Assembly (NCBI GenBank): GCA_021295895.1
Contig: JAGWBM010000037.1
Location: 1-43,419 of the forward strand
DNA: 43,419 nt
Source: Pseudomonadales bacterium
GTDB lineage: Bacteria; Pseudomonadota; Gammaproteobacteria; Pseudomonadales; Azotimanducaceae
Reading direction: 5' to 3'
The position numbers were made by a program, and so were the translations under genes. This document shows positions 25,455 through 34,675 of this stretch, one piece after another (positions within the stretch are counted from its first letter, which is position 1; each line of letters begins with the position of its first letter). The notes beneath the pieces are model-generated. The model was given only the letters and a program-made list of their open reading frames with translations. It was not told the DNA's origin and did not search any database.

Positions 25455-26615
25455 GTGCCAAACCCGAAGTTCTACGCCGAGTCCCCCGAGTCCGTCGGCA
25501 TCGATTCCGCCAAGCTTACCGAGGTGGTGCAACGAGTTCGTCGCGAAGTGGACGAAGGTCTCTTGCCATCGGCACAAATTGCCGTGGCGCGGCAAGGTCG
25601 ATTAGCCCTGTTCGAGACCTTCGGCGACGCAACCAACGACAGTTTGTATTGCGTGTTCTCGTCCACCAAGGCGATCACCTCGGCCGCCGCCTGGCTCCTG
25701 ATCGAGGCCGGCGAACTGTCCGTCGACGAGACCGTCGCCGACATCGTTCCCGAGTTCGCAACCAACGGCAAGGACGTGGTCACGGTCGAGCAACTCTTCC
25801 TGCACACCGCCGGCTTTCCCAACGCGCCCTTCAGGCCCACCGATTGGATGGACCGGGACAGGCGGCTTAAGCGTTTCGCCCAATGGCGGCTGAATTGGGA
25901 ACCCGGCAGCCGTTTCGAGTACCACCCCTCGTCGAGCATGTGGGTGGTCGCCGAGATCATCGAACGTCGCACAGGTCGCGACTTCGTCGAATTTGTGCGC
26001 ACCGAGGTCGCCGAACCCCTTGGCCTTGAGCACCTGTACGTCGGACTGCCTGCGGCAGCGAACTCCCGCGTCACCGAACTTGAGCACTGCGGCGATCCCA
26101 TGACCAGCGAGGACTACGCGCGGCTCGGGTTACCGGAACCGCCCGTCACCGAGGTCACCGAAGAAGCCATCCTAAGCTTCAACCGAGAAGAGGTTCGCGC
26201 GGTTGGCGTACCCGGCGGCGGGGGAGTCATGTCCGCCGCCGAACTGGCGCTGTTCTACCAGGGACTCATCCACGGTAGCAGCGTGGACGGTCGACGCATC
26301 TGGCAGGACGCGACGCTCGAGATGGCGCGCACCGTGCGTTCCGGGGACCTGCGCGATCCAATGTCGGGCGTTCCCGTCAACCGGGGTCTGGGGATCGTCA
26401 TCGCCGGCGACGAGTACCGGAACTTCCGGGGTTTCGCCCGGGACAATTCGCCGTTGGCATTCGGCCATGGCGGGGCGGGTGGACAGATCGCCTGGGGCGA
26501 CCCGGTAACGGGGATTTCCATCGGCTATTGCACGAACGGCCACGACCGCAATCCGATGCGTCTCGGCCGACGGGGATTGAGCATCTCCAAGCGCGTGGCT
26601 GGATTGGTTGCCTAG
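25455..26615 (+). CDS. Beta-lactamase-fold serine hydrolase (class C/EstB-like)
   Basis: Serine esterase or amidase of the beta-lactamase/D-Ala-D-Ala carboxypeptidase superfamily. The 386 residues carry the SxxK motif with Ser69 and Lys72 (FSSTKA), the Tyr motif at 156 (FEYHPSSS), a hydrophobic LLIEAGELSVDETV segment, and a late HGGAGGQIAWGDP equivalent to the KTG/HTG box. No signal peptide, so probably cytoplasmic and not a secreted beta-lactamase. It starts at GTG 25455 with GGAGAG upstream. It is divergent from the cysteine synthase operon and 171 bases ahead of the M20 gene. Substrate unknown. Confidence 0.85.
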   Translation: MPNPKFYAESPESVGIDSAKLTEVVQRVRREVDEGLLPSAQIAVARQGRLALFETFGDATNDSLYCVFSSTKAITSAAAWLLIEAGELSVDETVADIVPEFATNGKDVVTVEQLFLHTAGFPNAPFRPTDWMDRDRRLKRFAQWRLNWEPGSRFEYHPSSSMWVVAEIIERRTGRDFVEFVRTEVAEPLGLEHLYVGLPAAANSRVTELEHCGDPMTSEDYARLGLPEPPVTEVTEEAILSFNREEVRAVGVPGGGGVMSAAELALFYQGLIHGSSVDGRRIWQDATLEMARTVRSGDLRDPMSGVPVNRGLGIVIAGDEYRNFRGFARDNSPLAFGHGGAGGQIAWGDPVTGISIGYCTNGHDRNPMRLGRRGLSISKRVAGLVA

Positions 26616-26694
26616 GAGACAGTTGAGCAGAGCTTTCGCGGCGGCCCGATCGGGTCGGCGGCTTTGATTCCGCTCGCTACTAAAGCACTCCTGT

Positions 26695-26723
26695 TTGAAT
26701 TGCCACGCTGCCTTCCGTATGTT
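26695..26723 (+). promoter_or_regulatory. Promoter candidate for the M20-IorAB operon
   Basis: TTGAAT (26695-26700), a 17-base spacer and TATGTT (26718-26723), about 64 bases before the ATG at 26787. Each hexamer is 4 of 6. Confidence 0.35.
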
Positions 26724-26786
26724 GCGGAAAGCAAGTTCGCGGTCGCGAAGTCGCCCGCCAGACTGGCACCACAAGCAGAAGAGGCC

Positions 26787-28210
26787 ATGCGACCACTCTC
26801 ACGTCACGACTCGTCCCCTGCAGATGTCGCGGTTCTCTTAGCGCTCGGCCTCGCGGCGCTCCCAACCCCGGGCGCGGAAATCGACGAATTGGTCGAACAA
26901 CGCCGCCGCGAGGCCATCGCCATTGCTTCGGACCTGTTCGACTACGCCGAGCTTGGTTACCAGGAAGTGAAGAGTTCGGCACGGCTCGCAACCTATCTCG
27001 AACAACACGGGTTCGCCGTAACCAACGGCGTCGCCGACATGCCCACTTCCTTCATCGCTACCCGCGGCGCGGGCAAGCCCGTGATCGCCATCCTCGCCGA
27101 GTTCGATGCCCTGCCGCGTCTTTCCCAAGCGCCCGTGCCTCGCCGGCAACCCCTCGCCCAGGACGCGGCGGGCCACGCCTGCGGTCACCACCTGTTCGGC
27201 AGCGCATCGGCTACCGGCGGTATCGCCGTCGCCGAGTGGCTGTCCGCCACGGGCACGACGGGGACCGTCCGCGTATACGGTACGCCCGCCGAAGAGGGCG
27301 GATCCGGCAAGGTCTACATGACCCGCGCGGGGCTGTTCGACGATGTCGACGTCGCCCTGCATTGGCACCCTAACGACCGCAACGTCGCGGTTCCCGAGAG
27401 CAGCAACGGCAACAAGTCGGCGCGGTTCACGTTCCACGGGATCGCGGCGCATGCCGCCGCCTCGCCTCACCGCGGCCGGTCGGCGCTGGACGGCGTCGAG
27501 GCCATGAACTACATGGCCAACCTGATTCGCGAACACATGCCGTCGAAGGCACGGATCCACTACATCATCACCCATGGCGGGGACGCGCCCAACGTCGTCC
27601 CCGAACGCGCCGAGGTCTACTACTACGTACGCCATCCGGAGCGAGACGAGGTCGAGGTGCTGTTCGACCGGGTGGTTGCCGCGGCGGAGGGGGCCGCGAT
27701 GGGAACCGGCACCCGCATGGAGTACGAAGTCATGCACGGCAACTACCCGTTGCTCCCGAACGAGGTTCTCGCCAGGGCCATCTATTCCGTGATGCGCCAA
27801 ATCGGCGGCGTCACCTACGACGAGTCTGAACTGGAATTCGCGAAGGCAATCCGCAATTCGCTCTTCGGCAGTCAACGGCCGCTGTCCACCGCGCGAGAAA
27901 TCGCGCCGTTCGAGTTTCGCCAGAAAGCGGGATCCACCGATGTCGGCGACGTGAGTTGGAACGTGCCGACAGCGGGTTTCGGCACCGCGACCTGGGTTCC
28001 CGGAACAACGGCCCACAGTTGGCAGGCCGTCGCGGCGGGCGGCATGAGCATCGGCCACAAGGGAATGATGCTGGCCGCCAACGTCCTCGCGGCAACCGCC
28101 CGAGAACTCTACGTCAATCCGAGGTGGAATTCGACGAGCGCCGCGGTAGGGACTTCGTCTACCGCCCGCTCCTCGGTGACCGGGAACCACCCTTGGACTA
28201 CCGACGATGA
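26787..28210 (+). CDS. M20-family amidohydrolase (AbgB-like), C-terminal frameshift
   Basis: Metal-dependent peptidase/amidase related to p-aminobenzoyl-glutamate hydrolase subunit B. Metal and catalytic motifs are present: FDALPRLSQ, GHACGHH, PAEEGGSGKV, LHWHPNDRN and the late GTTAHSWQ. A hydrophobic N-terminus (VAVLLALGLAALPTPGA) suggests export. The frame runs to LAATARELYVNP and then loses similarity. The expected tail (EVEFDERRGRDFVYRPLL, then GDREPPLDYRR) is read in the next frame and stops at 28210, so a frame disruption lies at about 28105-28130. The first frame happens to stay open far downstream, but that part is not protein-like. The stop overlaps the next ATG as ATGA. ATG 26787 was chosen for the signal-like segment; its ribosome-binding site is poor. 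Confidence 0.78.
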
Positions 28211-29031
28211 AAATCCTGCTCCTGCATCCAGGCGCCATGGGCGCTTCCATCGGCGCGGCGTTGGTCGGCAACGGACACGACGTCGCCTGGGTATCCGCAA
28301 AGCGCAGCGAGGCGACTCGCGACCGCGCGAACCAGGCGGGGCTTGTCGCCGTTGCCACCCTCGAAGACGCCCTCGACGCCGATGTCGTGATCTCGGTGTG
28401 TCCGCCCGGCGCAGCGGTCGACGTTGGGCGATCCGTCTCGGAGCGTGGCTTCACCGGGATCTACGTCGACGGCAACGCCGTGTCGCCCGCAACCGCGTGC
28501 AAGGTCGAACACCTGTTCGGGGAACAATACGTCGACGGAGGCATCGTGGGCCCGCCGGCGTGGCGTCCGGGCACAACCCGTTTCTACCTCTCCGGGTATT
28601 CCGCCGAACGGGTCGCATCGCTGTTTGGGAATACGCTCGTCGACGTCCGTGTCGTCGATGGCGGGCCCGGCGCCGCATCCGCGCTCAAGATGTGCTACGC
28701 CGCCTATGCCAAGGGTTCCATCGCGCTCGTCTTGGGGGTTCGCGCCTTGGCGGAAAGCAACGGCGTGAGCACCGCGTTGCTTGCCGAATGGGATGTTTCC
28801 CAACCGGGATTGGTGCGGCGCAGCGAGTCCGGCGCGACCGCCACCAGCCTCAAAGCCTGGCGCTTCGTCGGCGAAATGCACGAGATCGCCGCGACGTTCC
28901 GAGCGGCGGACCTGCCGTGTGGTTTCCACGAAGCCGCGGCCGAGCTCTACGGCCGGATGGCCACCTTCAAGGACACACCCGGTGGCGCGGACGTCGACAC
29001 CGTGCTGCGCGCGATTCAGAAGCGCGACTGA
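28207..29031 (+). CDS. NAD(P)-binding 6-phosphogluconate dehydrogenase-like protein
   Basis: Member of the 6PGDH/beta-hydroxyacid dehydrogenase superfamily; substrate unknown. The 274 residues begin with a Rossmann fold (MKILLLHPGAMGASIGAAL, a GxGxxG-like turn) and continue with ADVVISVCPPGAAVDVGR and VDGNAVSP, the usual substrate-side loop (D-x-N-A-x-x-P). IVGPPAWRPGTTRFYLSG corresponds to the GG..GPP block, and the helical C-terminal domain (ALKMCYAAYAKGSIAL onward) resembles DUF1932. The conserved Lys appears as LKMCYAAYAKG. It overlaps the M20 stop by ATGA and precedes the iron-sulfur subunit by 24 bases, so it is in an operon. Confidence 0.82.
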   Translation: MKILLLHPGAMGASIGAALVGNGHDVAWVSAKRSEATRDRANQAGLVAVATLEDALDADVVISVCPPGAAVDVGRSVSERGFTGIYVDGNAVSPATACKVEHLFGEQYVDGGIVGPPAWRPGTTRFYLSGYSAERVASLFGNTLVDVRVVDGGPGAASALKMCYAAYAKGSIALVLGVRALAESNGVSTALLAEWDVSQPGLVRRSESGATATSLKAWRFVGEMHEIAATFRAADLPCGFHEAAAELYGRMATFKDTPGGADVDTVLRAIQKRD

Positions 29032-29055
29032 TTCATCCGAACGGGAGCGGAGACG

Positions 29056-29523
29056 ATGGCCGAAGTGACGATCAACGGTGTCGCGCGGCACCTCGCCGCC
29101 GATCCCGATATGCCGCTCCTCTGGGCGATCCGCGAAGAGTTGGGCCTCACGGGGACCAAGTTCGGCTGCGGAATCGCTCAGTGCGGTGCCTGCACCGTCC
29201 ACCTCGACGGCGTGGCCGTGCGTTCCTGCACCACACCCTTGCGCGCCGCCGCCGGACGCTCGGTAACCACGATCGAGGGTCTGCAGGCCGGCGACGGACT
29301 CCATCCGGTGCAGCAGGCCTGGATCGATGAGCAGGTCCCCCAGTGCGGCTATTGCCAGTCGGGACAGATCATGTCCGCCGCCGCTCTGCTCGCAAGAATC
29401 CCTGCACCCACCGACAACGACATCGATGCCGCCATGCGCGGCAATATCTGCCGTTGCGGCACGTACTCGCGAATCCGCCGCGCCATCAAACGTGCCGCAG
29501 GTGAGGGGCAATCCAATGGCTGA
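29056..29523 (+). CDS. (2Fe-2S) subunit of molybdenum hydroxylase (IorA-like)
   Basis: Small electron-transfer subunit of a xanthine dehydrogenase-family molybdenum hydroxylase. The 155 residues bind two [2Fe-2S] clusters: the plant-type site with Cys38, Cys43, Cys46 and Cys58 ([15 protein letters not shown]), and the second site with Cys97, Cys100, Cys132 and Cys134 ([18 protein letters not shown]). The length and layout match the alpha subunit of isoquinoline 1-oxidoreductase and related two-subunit aldehyde or N-heterocycle oxidases. ATG 29056 follows GGGAGCGGAG. It overlaps the large subunit by 8 bases. Electrons presumably pass to a cytochrome not encoded here. Confidence 0.92.
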   Translation: MAEVTINGVARHLAADPDMPLLWAIREELGLTGTKFGCGIAQCGACTVHLDGVAVRSCTTPLRAAAGRSVTTIEGLQAGDGLHPVQQAWIDEQVPQCGYCQSGQIMSAAALLARIPAPTDNDIDAAMRGNICRCGTYSRIRRAIKRAAGEGQSNG

Positions 29524-31744
29524 CGCGAAGAAGACGCGATTGGGAAAATGGACCCGTCGCGGCCTCATCACCGCCGGCGTCGTCACGGGCGGTGCTTTGG
29601 TTGTCGGCGTCGCCATCCGCCCGGGCCATCGGGCGCCCAAGCTTCGCGATGTCGTGGCCGACGCCGACGAGGCGCTGCTGAATCTCTGGGTCAAGATCGG
29701 TGCCGACAACCGGACCACCGCGATCGTTCCACATGCGGAAATGGGCCAAGGCGTGCACACCGCGCTCGCCCAGATGCTCGCCGACGAACTCGATGCCGAC
29801 TGGAACCTGGTCGACGTCCAGGAAGCGCCGGCGCACGCGGAGTACGCAAACCACAACCTGGCGAAGGGCTTCCTGTTCGGCGACGCCGAGATTCCGCACG
29901 CCCTCGTCGGCACCGTTGACGGCGTGGTCTTGAAACTGACGCAAGCGATGGATCTACAGGTCACCGGCGGGAGCTTAAGCGTCCGCGCCACCGGGTTGCA
30001 CGGCATGCGCGTCGCCGGCGCAGCCGCCCGCGAAATGCTGGCCAAGGCAGCCGCAGCCGACTGGAAGGTGCCGGCGCGCGAGCTAGTGCTCAAGAACAGC
30101 CACGTTTCCCACGACGCGAGCGGCCGCACGGCAGCCTACGCGGATTTCGCGAGCGCGGCAGCGCAGTTCGCGCCTTCGTCCAAGCCCAAGCTCAAGGATC
30201 CTGGCGCGTTCACGGTGATCGGTACGTCCGCGAAGCGCCTGGATATCCCCGCGAAGGTCGACGGCAGCGCGGCCTTCGGCATCGACGCGCAACTCCCCGA
30301 CCTGAAGACCGCCACGATCCGCGGTTGCCCCGTGTTCGGTGGCCGAGTCGCGGCGGTCGACGAAGCCGCCGCCCGGCGGCTACCCGGCGTTGAACGCATC
30401 GTCAACCTCGGCGATGCCGTCGCGGTCGTGGCCGATGGCTACTGGCATGCCCATCGGGGTTTGGCCGCGTTGGACATCGAGTGGTCCACGGATGGTCGCG
30501 AAGCCCTCGACCAAGCGGGTATTTTCGCCCAGTTCGACGGTGCGCTCGCCCGCGCGGAGATCGAGGATGACGGTGACGTCGAAGTCGACCGGGGCGACTG
30601 CGAAGCGGCTCTCGTCGCGGCGAGTAGCCGACTCGAGGGCGAATACCGCGTGCCCTACCTTGCCCACGCCGCCATGGAGCCGATGAATTGCACCGCCTGG
30701 CTCCATGATGGCGTCTGCGAGATCTGGACCGGCACCCAGAATCCGCTCGGGGCTCGGGCCGCCGCCGCCGAAGCCATCGGCTTCGAACCGGAAAACGTCA
30801 TCGTTCACAACGCATACCTTGGCGGCGCGTTCGGGCGTCGGTCGGTCCATGACTACGTCGTGCAGGCCGCGCGGGTGGCGGAGGCCACCAAGGCGCCGAC
30901 GAAGCTAGTCTGGTCCCGGGAAGAAGACATCGCCCAGGACAAGTACCGGCCCGCGGTCACCAGCCGCTTCCGAGGTGGCCTTGACGACGACGGGCACCCT
31001 GTCGTCTGGACCAACCTCTACGTCGATAAGCATGAACCGGCGGAAGCGCCCCGCATTCCCTACGCCATCGCCAACCAGCGCATCGCCTCGATGCCGAGTC
31101 CCACGCACGTCCCGTTCGGCGTCTGGCGAGCCGTCGACCACTCCCAACATGCCTTCTTCACGGAGTCCTTCATCGACGAACTGGCGGTGCTGGCCAACCG
31201 CGATCCGTACCGGTTTCGCCGCAACCTCCTCGTCGACAAACCCCGGCACCGCAAAGTACTCGACACGGCGGCGAATACCGCCGGATGGGGCACTGCGCCG
31301 GGACCGGGTCGCGGACGGGGCATCGCGCTCCACGAGTCCTTCGGCAGCATCGTCGCCGAGGTCGTGGAAGCCAGGGTCGATGCCGGGAAGGTGCGAGTGG
31401 AACGCGTCGTCTGCGCCGTCGACGCCGGCTATGCGGTAAATCCGGACGGTCTGGTCGCGCAGATGGAAAGCGGCATCGTGTACGGCTTGACGGCCGCCCT
31501 ATACGGCGAGATCAGTCTCGAGCAGGGTCGCGTCAAGCAAAGCAACTTTCACGACTACCCGATGCTGCGCATCGACGAGATGCCGCAGGTGGAAACCGTT
31601 ATCGTCGACTCCGGCGGTCCCTTGGGCGGTGCCGGCGAACCGGGCACGCCGCCGCTGGCCCCTGCTCTCGCCAATGCGATACACGACGCAATCGGGGTTC
31701 GAATTCGGGAATTGCCGATCTCGAAGCACAACCTCAACGTCTGA
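29516..31744 (+). CDS. Molybdopterin-binding large subunit (IorB-like)
   Basis: Catalytic subunit of a two-subunit molybdenum hydroxylase that adds water-derived oxygen to an aldehyde or N-heterocycle. The 742 residues begin with a twin-arginine signal ([20 protein letters not shown]), so the holoenzyme is probably periplasmic. Family motifs include [49 protein letters not shown], and a late [20 protein letters not shown] carrying the conserved active-site Glu. ATG 29516 overlaps the small subunit; the longer open frame from 29327 lies inside that gene. The family includes isoquinoline, nicotinate and aldehyde oxidases; the substrate cannot be told. Confidence 0.9.
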   Translation: MADAKKTRLGKWTRRGLITAGVVTGGALVVGVAIRPGHRAPKLRDVVADADEALLNLWVKIGADNRTTAIVPHAEMGQGVHTALAQMLADELDADWNLVDVQEAPAHAEYANHNLAKGFLFGDAEIPHALVGTVDGVVLKLTQAMDLQVTGGSLSVRATGLHGMRVAGAAAREMLAKAAAADWKVPARELVLKNSHVSHDASGRTAAYADFASAAAQFAPSSKPKLKDPGAFTVIGTSAKRLDIPAKVDGSAAFGIDAQLPDLKTATIRGCPVFGGRVAAVDEAAARRLPGVERIVNLGDAVAVVADGYWHAHRGLAALDIEWSTDGREALDQAGIFAQFDGALARAEIEDDGDVEVDRGDCEAALVAASSRLEGEYRVPYLAHAAMEPMNCTAWLHDGVCEIWTGTQNPLGARAAAAEAIGFEPENVIVHNAYLGGAFGRRSVHDYVVQAARVAEATKAPTKLVWSREEDIAQDKYRPAVTSRFRGGLDDDGHPVVWTNLYVDKHEPAEAPRIPYAIANQRIASMPSPTHVPFGVWRAVDHSQHAFFTESFIDELAVLANRDPYRFRRNLLVDKPRHRKVLDTAANTAGWGTAPGPGRGRGIALHESFGSIVAEVVEARVDAGKVRVERVVCAVDAGYAVNPDGLVAQMESGIVYGLTAALYGEISLEQGRVKQSNFHDYPMLRIDEMPQVETVIVDSGGPLGGAGEPGTPPLAPALANAIHDAIGVRIRELPISKHNLNV

Positions 31745-31762
31745 ACGAAGGACGTTGGCAGG

Positions 31763-32101
31763 CTAACCCCAAGGCTTCTCCAAGGCCTCGTGGGGCCAAA
31801 GGAACTCAAAGCCCGCCTGCTCCGCGGGGCGCTTGTCGAGATCTTCCCGGTCCCCGATGTGGTAGTACACGTCGGCCGCGAACCGCGACTTGACGTCGCC
31901 AAGCATGTGCTTCGACACCGCGAAGTCGACATCGATGCCGTGTCGCTTCCACATGGCGCGTTGGGCGCTGATCGGGCGGTCGGAGCAACTGCCCACGAGG
32001 AAGCCGCCTTTCTTTGCCTCGCGCACGAATTCGATGGTCAAAATGCCCGGCGGGTCGCCCTCTTCCAGCGTCCCGTCGATGTCGAAGCTGATCAGAATCA
32101 T
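31763..32101 (-). CDS. Small HAD-superfamily protein
   Basis: Short member of the haloacid dehalogenase-like phosphohydrolase superfamily. The 112 residues keep motif I (MILISFDIDGTLEEGDPPG, with both Asp), a motif II-like SCSDRPISAQR, and a distal acidic motif YYHIGDREDLD. There is no cap domain, so it may act on a macromolecule or a nucleotide, but no substrate can be named. ATG 32101 starts directly at the fold; the open frame upstream to 32203 is Pro-rich and not family-like. It is convergent with the molybdenum hydroxylase operon and flanked upstream by repeats. Confidence 0.75.
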   Translation of the reverse strand: MILISFDIDGTLEEGDPPGILTIEFVREAKKGGFLVGSCSDRPISAQRAMWKRHGIDVDFAVSKHMLGDVKSRFAADVYYHIGDREDLDKRPAEQAGFEFLWPHEALEKPWG

Positions 32102-32194
32102 CCCGGGGCGCCGGTTCGGGGGCGTGCAGGAGACAGCGACCGTCGGGGGCGGGCCACTTCCTGTATCCGAGGCAATGACAATGTCCGGTGCGGG

Positions 32195-32357
32195 CGGGGA
32201 CAAGCCCCGCTTCTACGGCGCTTTACACGGCACGTCACGGCACTTCGTAGGGGACGGGCTTGTCCCGTCCCGCTTCTGCCGGCATGTCCAATCACCGCCA
32301 CGTCACGACTTCGGGCGACCGCGCGCCCTTGGCGGGCGCGTTAGCGTCGCCGTTACG
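32195..32357. repeat. Inverted pair of palindromic repeats, composite copy
   Basis: A minus-strand unit at 32195-32216 (reading GTAGAAGCGGGGCTTGTCCC on the minus strand) faces a full plus-strand unit at 32247-32271 (GTAGGGGACGGGCTTGTCCC and on). The second palindrome follows at 32313-32357 (GGGCGACCGCGCGC...GGGCGCG...GTCGCC). It fills most of the gap between the HAD and thiolase genes. Confidence 0.65.
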
Positions 32358-32376
32358 ACTTTGTCCATGCTGGCGT

Positions 32377-33679
32377 TCAATCCGGCGTAGCGCTCCAAAC
32401 CATGTAGTTGCCACCCACGGGCATGGGTCCGCCCGACACGGCGACTTCGGGCTTGACGCCGGTCACCTGGCGTTCGCCGGCGCGCTGCTGGATCTGCTGG
32501 ATGCAGTCCGTGTGCATCCAGAAACGACTGCGCCCGCAGCCGATGTTGCCGCCGCTCGGCGACACGGGGTTCGGCCCGCTGATGCTGATGTCGGTCTGGT
32601 AGAAGTCGAGCGCTTCGCCGAACTTGAGGCCCCGATAGCCGAGTCCCTCGATGTGGAACTGGTGGAACAGGGCGAAACCGTCGTACATGTTCTCGAAGGA
32701 GAGATCGTTCGCGGTGATGCCCGCCCCTTCGTAGATCTTCCGTGCCGTGCGGGCGGTGTCCTCTTCCACTTCGTCCAACGTGGGTGTCAGGCCGCGCGGC
32801 CGGGTCCTGCTCGTTGCGTGGTTAAGGATGTACACCGGTTTCTGCTTGAGGTGGCGTGCGCGCTCGGCCGTGGTGAACAGGTAGGCGGCCGAGACCATGA
32901 TCGGCATGTCGTTGTCGAACAGGTTGGCGGGTTTCGCGATCCAGCGCGCCGCCGCGTAGTCCTCCGGTGTGATCTCCTCCGGTCGGTGCTGTGCCCAGTA
33001 GCCTTCCGGGAACTTCAGCCCGTTCTTGCGGGAGTTCTCGATGAACGGCGCCATCATGTCGTGGCTCTTGCCGTACTTCCGGCAGTACTCGGCGAACTGC
33101 ACCGCCGTGCCGAAACACGCCGGCGTTCCCCAGAGCGAGCGGATGGCGCTGGACCCGGGGATCGCGTTGCCGGCGTTGGCGCCGCCCTGGTAGTAGCGTC
33201 CTTCCAGGTTGTGCCAGCTTTTCAGCACCAGGCAGGTATGGGCACGACCGTCGCCGATGGCCTGGGCCGCGACGCAAATGGCGTTGGACATGCAGCCAAC
33301 GCCGTACATCGTGAACCCGATTCCCGAGAGTTCCAGCATGTTCGCTAGAATCCAGTCGGCGCTAAGACCCGTGATGCCGTCCAACGGGTCGTCGGTACGG
33401 TTGTAGGCATTGATCGCATCCCACGGCAGCGGTTTGCCCTGCGGCCAGAAGGCACCGGTGGTCGTGCTCGGGTCCATCACCAGACCGTCGATGTCGGCCG
33501 GGTTCGCGCCGGCATCCTGGATCGCCCGGCGCAGAGCCTTGAGACTGATGCCGCCGACCGAGTTCTCCGGCGTCCCGTCCCAGCGCCGGAAGGTCGGCGA
33601 GTGGCCGATGCCCACTGCGGCCACCTTCCAGACCCTCCTCCGTGCGGTAGACCGACGCGGGTGCAGGCGACGTGCTCAC
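32377..33679 (-). CDS. Thiolase-like lipid-transfer protein (SCP-x/Ltp family), N-terminal frameshift
   Basis: Thiolase-fold protein of the non-specific lipid-transfer/acetyl-CoA acetyltransferase type, acting on CoA esters or as a retro-aldolase. The core from GTG 33624 (415 codons, VAAVGIGHSPTFRRWDG onward) is intact. It includes DIDGLVMDPSTTTG, MYGVGCMSNAICVAAQA with a Cys near the thiolase nucleophile position, and NPVSPSGGNIGCGR near the end. The true start is probably GTG 33679 (VSTSPAPASVYRTEE), overlapping the DUF35 stop as GTGA. One extra base in the GGG run at 33633-33635 separates the two parts; without it they join as EEVWKVAAVG. The overlap with an OB-fold partner mirrors the Ltp2/ChsH2 aldolase of steroid side-chain breakdown, an inference from context. 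Confidence 0.82.
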
Positions 33680-34075
33680 CGGACCTCCGCGACGACACGC
33701 CACTCGGGAACCTTCTGGCCGTTCGCGGTGGCTTCGAACACGACCTCGACGTCGGCGCCGACCGGGACATCGTCCACGGGCGTCCCGGGCAGGTGCGAAT
33801 ACATCTGGATCCCGGGATCGTCGTTCAACATGATCACGGCGACGTTGAACGGCTGATCTTCCTGGAGCAGGCGAATCGCCGTAGTTGTAGATGCGACCCC
33901 GGCCGCTAATCTCCTTCCACGCCAGGGCGCCATCGGACCCGCATTGGTGGCAGCTTCGCGCCGGCGGATGCTGCAAACGATCGCAGGCGGTGCAGTTCTG
34001 GATCACCAACCGCTCCTCGTTGGCGGCTGCCCAGAACGGACGCGTCAAGTCGTCGGGATCAACCCCCTGTTTCAT
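33676..34075 (-). pseudogene. DUF35 zinc-ribbon/OB-fold acyl-CoA-associated protein, one frameshift
   Basis: Small partner protein of thiolase-like enzymes. The first frame from ATG 34075 gives RPFWAAANEERLVIQNC, a rubredoxin-like zinc ribbon (CTACDRLQHPPARSCHQC) and ISGRGRIYNY, where the OB fold begins. The OB fold continues in another frame (TAIRLLQEDQPFNVAVIMLN, LPGTPVDDVPVGADVEVVFE) to the stop at 33676. Joining the two frames at about 33875-33895 gives a normal protein of about 133 residues. The stop overlaps the thiolase start (GTGA), so the two should be translated together. No decay is visible beyond the single frame break, so an assembly error is plausible. Confidence 0.8.
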
Positions 34076-34151
34076 CCCTTCCCCATTGCCTTGAGACGAA
34101 GCGACGAATTGAAAGCGACCGAGGCGATCCGGTCAACCGCGGCGCCACGCC

Positions 34152-34180
34152 TTCGCACCGCAAGTCGCATCGACTATGAT
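34152..34180 (+). promoter_or_regulatory. Promoter candidate for the secreted VOC protein
   Basis: TTCGCA (34152-34157), a 17-base spacer and TATGAT (34175-34180, 5 of 6), 30 bases before the ATG at 34210. It lies in the divergent gap with the DUF35 gene. Confidence 0.4.
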
Positions 34181-34209
34181 CGCGTTCGTGTTTTCTGGAT
34201 CGATTCACC

Positions 34210-34674
34210 ATGAAGAACCGTTACCTCATCCCCGTCGCGATCGCCGTCCTCGCCACCGTTGTCCTGGTGCACGCCCATTCGGACGAGGATGCCGACCCAA
34301 ATGATCTGTCGTTCAAATACGCAACGCCGATTCTCGACGTGAAAAGCGTCGAAGCCAGCATCGAGCACTACACGACCAAGCTCGGGTTCACCAGGAACTG
34401 GGATTGGCCGGACGACGCCGCGGACAAGACGTTCGGTTCCGTGACGAACGGCGAAGTGTCCATCTTCCTGGCCGAGACCGCCGGACCGATCAAGCCGACC
34501 TGGGTGTTCTACGACGTGAACAACGCCGACCACGTCTACAAGGCCTACCTCGAGGCGGGCGCCACCATCCGCGAGGCACCGAACGACAAGCCGTGGGGAT
34601 CGCGCGAGTTCCTGGCCGAGGATCTCGACGGCAACGTGTTGCGAATCGCGTCACTACCTCACGAACACGACTGA
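34210..34674 (+). CDS. Exported VOC (glyoxalase/bleomycin resistance-like) protein
   Basis: Vicinal oxygen chelate fold protein; members range from glyoxalases and dioxygenases to drug-binding proteins. The 154 residues begin with a signal peptide or anchor (KNRYLIPVAIAVLATVVLVHAH), which is unusual for the normally cytoplasmic VOC family. One VOC module follows: YATPILDVKSVEASIEHYTT, KLGFTRNW, NGEVSIFLAE, VYKAYLEAGATIRE, REFLAEDLDGNVLRIA, with the conserved late Glu-Asp-Asp-Gly-Asn block. Two such modules usually make an active site, so it probably dimerises. The remnant TauD gene directly follows. Activity unknown. Confidence 0.78.
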   Translation: MKNRYLIPVAIAVLATVVLVHAHSDEDADPNDLSFKYATPILDVKSVEASIEHYTTKLGFTRNWDWPDDAADKTFGSVTNGEVSIFLAETAGPIKPTWVFYDVNNADHVYKAYLEAGATIREAPNDKPWGSREFLAEDLDGNVLRIASLPHEHD

Positions 34675-34675
34675 C

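Noticed and set aside
25455-26615. Antibiotic-resistance beta-lactamase
   Set aside because: It has the fold motifs but no signal peptide and a class C/EstB-like layout; an esterase or amidase is more likely.
28211-29330. Apparent C-terminal extension of the M20 hydrolase to 888 codons
   Set aside because: Past about 28120 the frame is Arg-rich shadow of the dehydrogenase gene. The true M20 tail reads in another frame and stops at 28210.
28198-30129. Long minus-strand open frame (643 codons) opposite the dehydrogenase and molybdenum hydroxylase genes
   Set aside because: It is antisense to three well-supported genes with no domain of its own.
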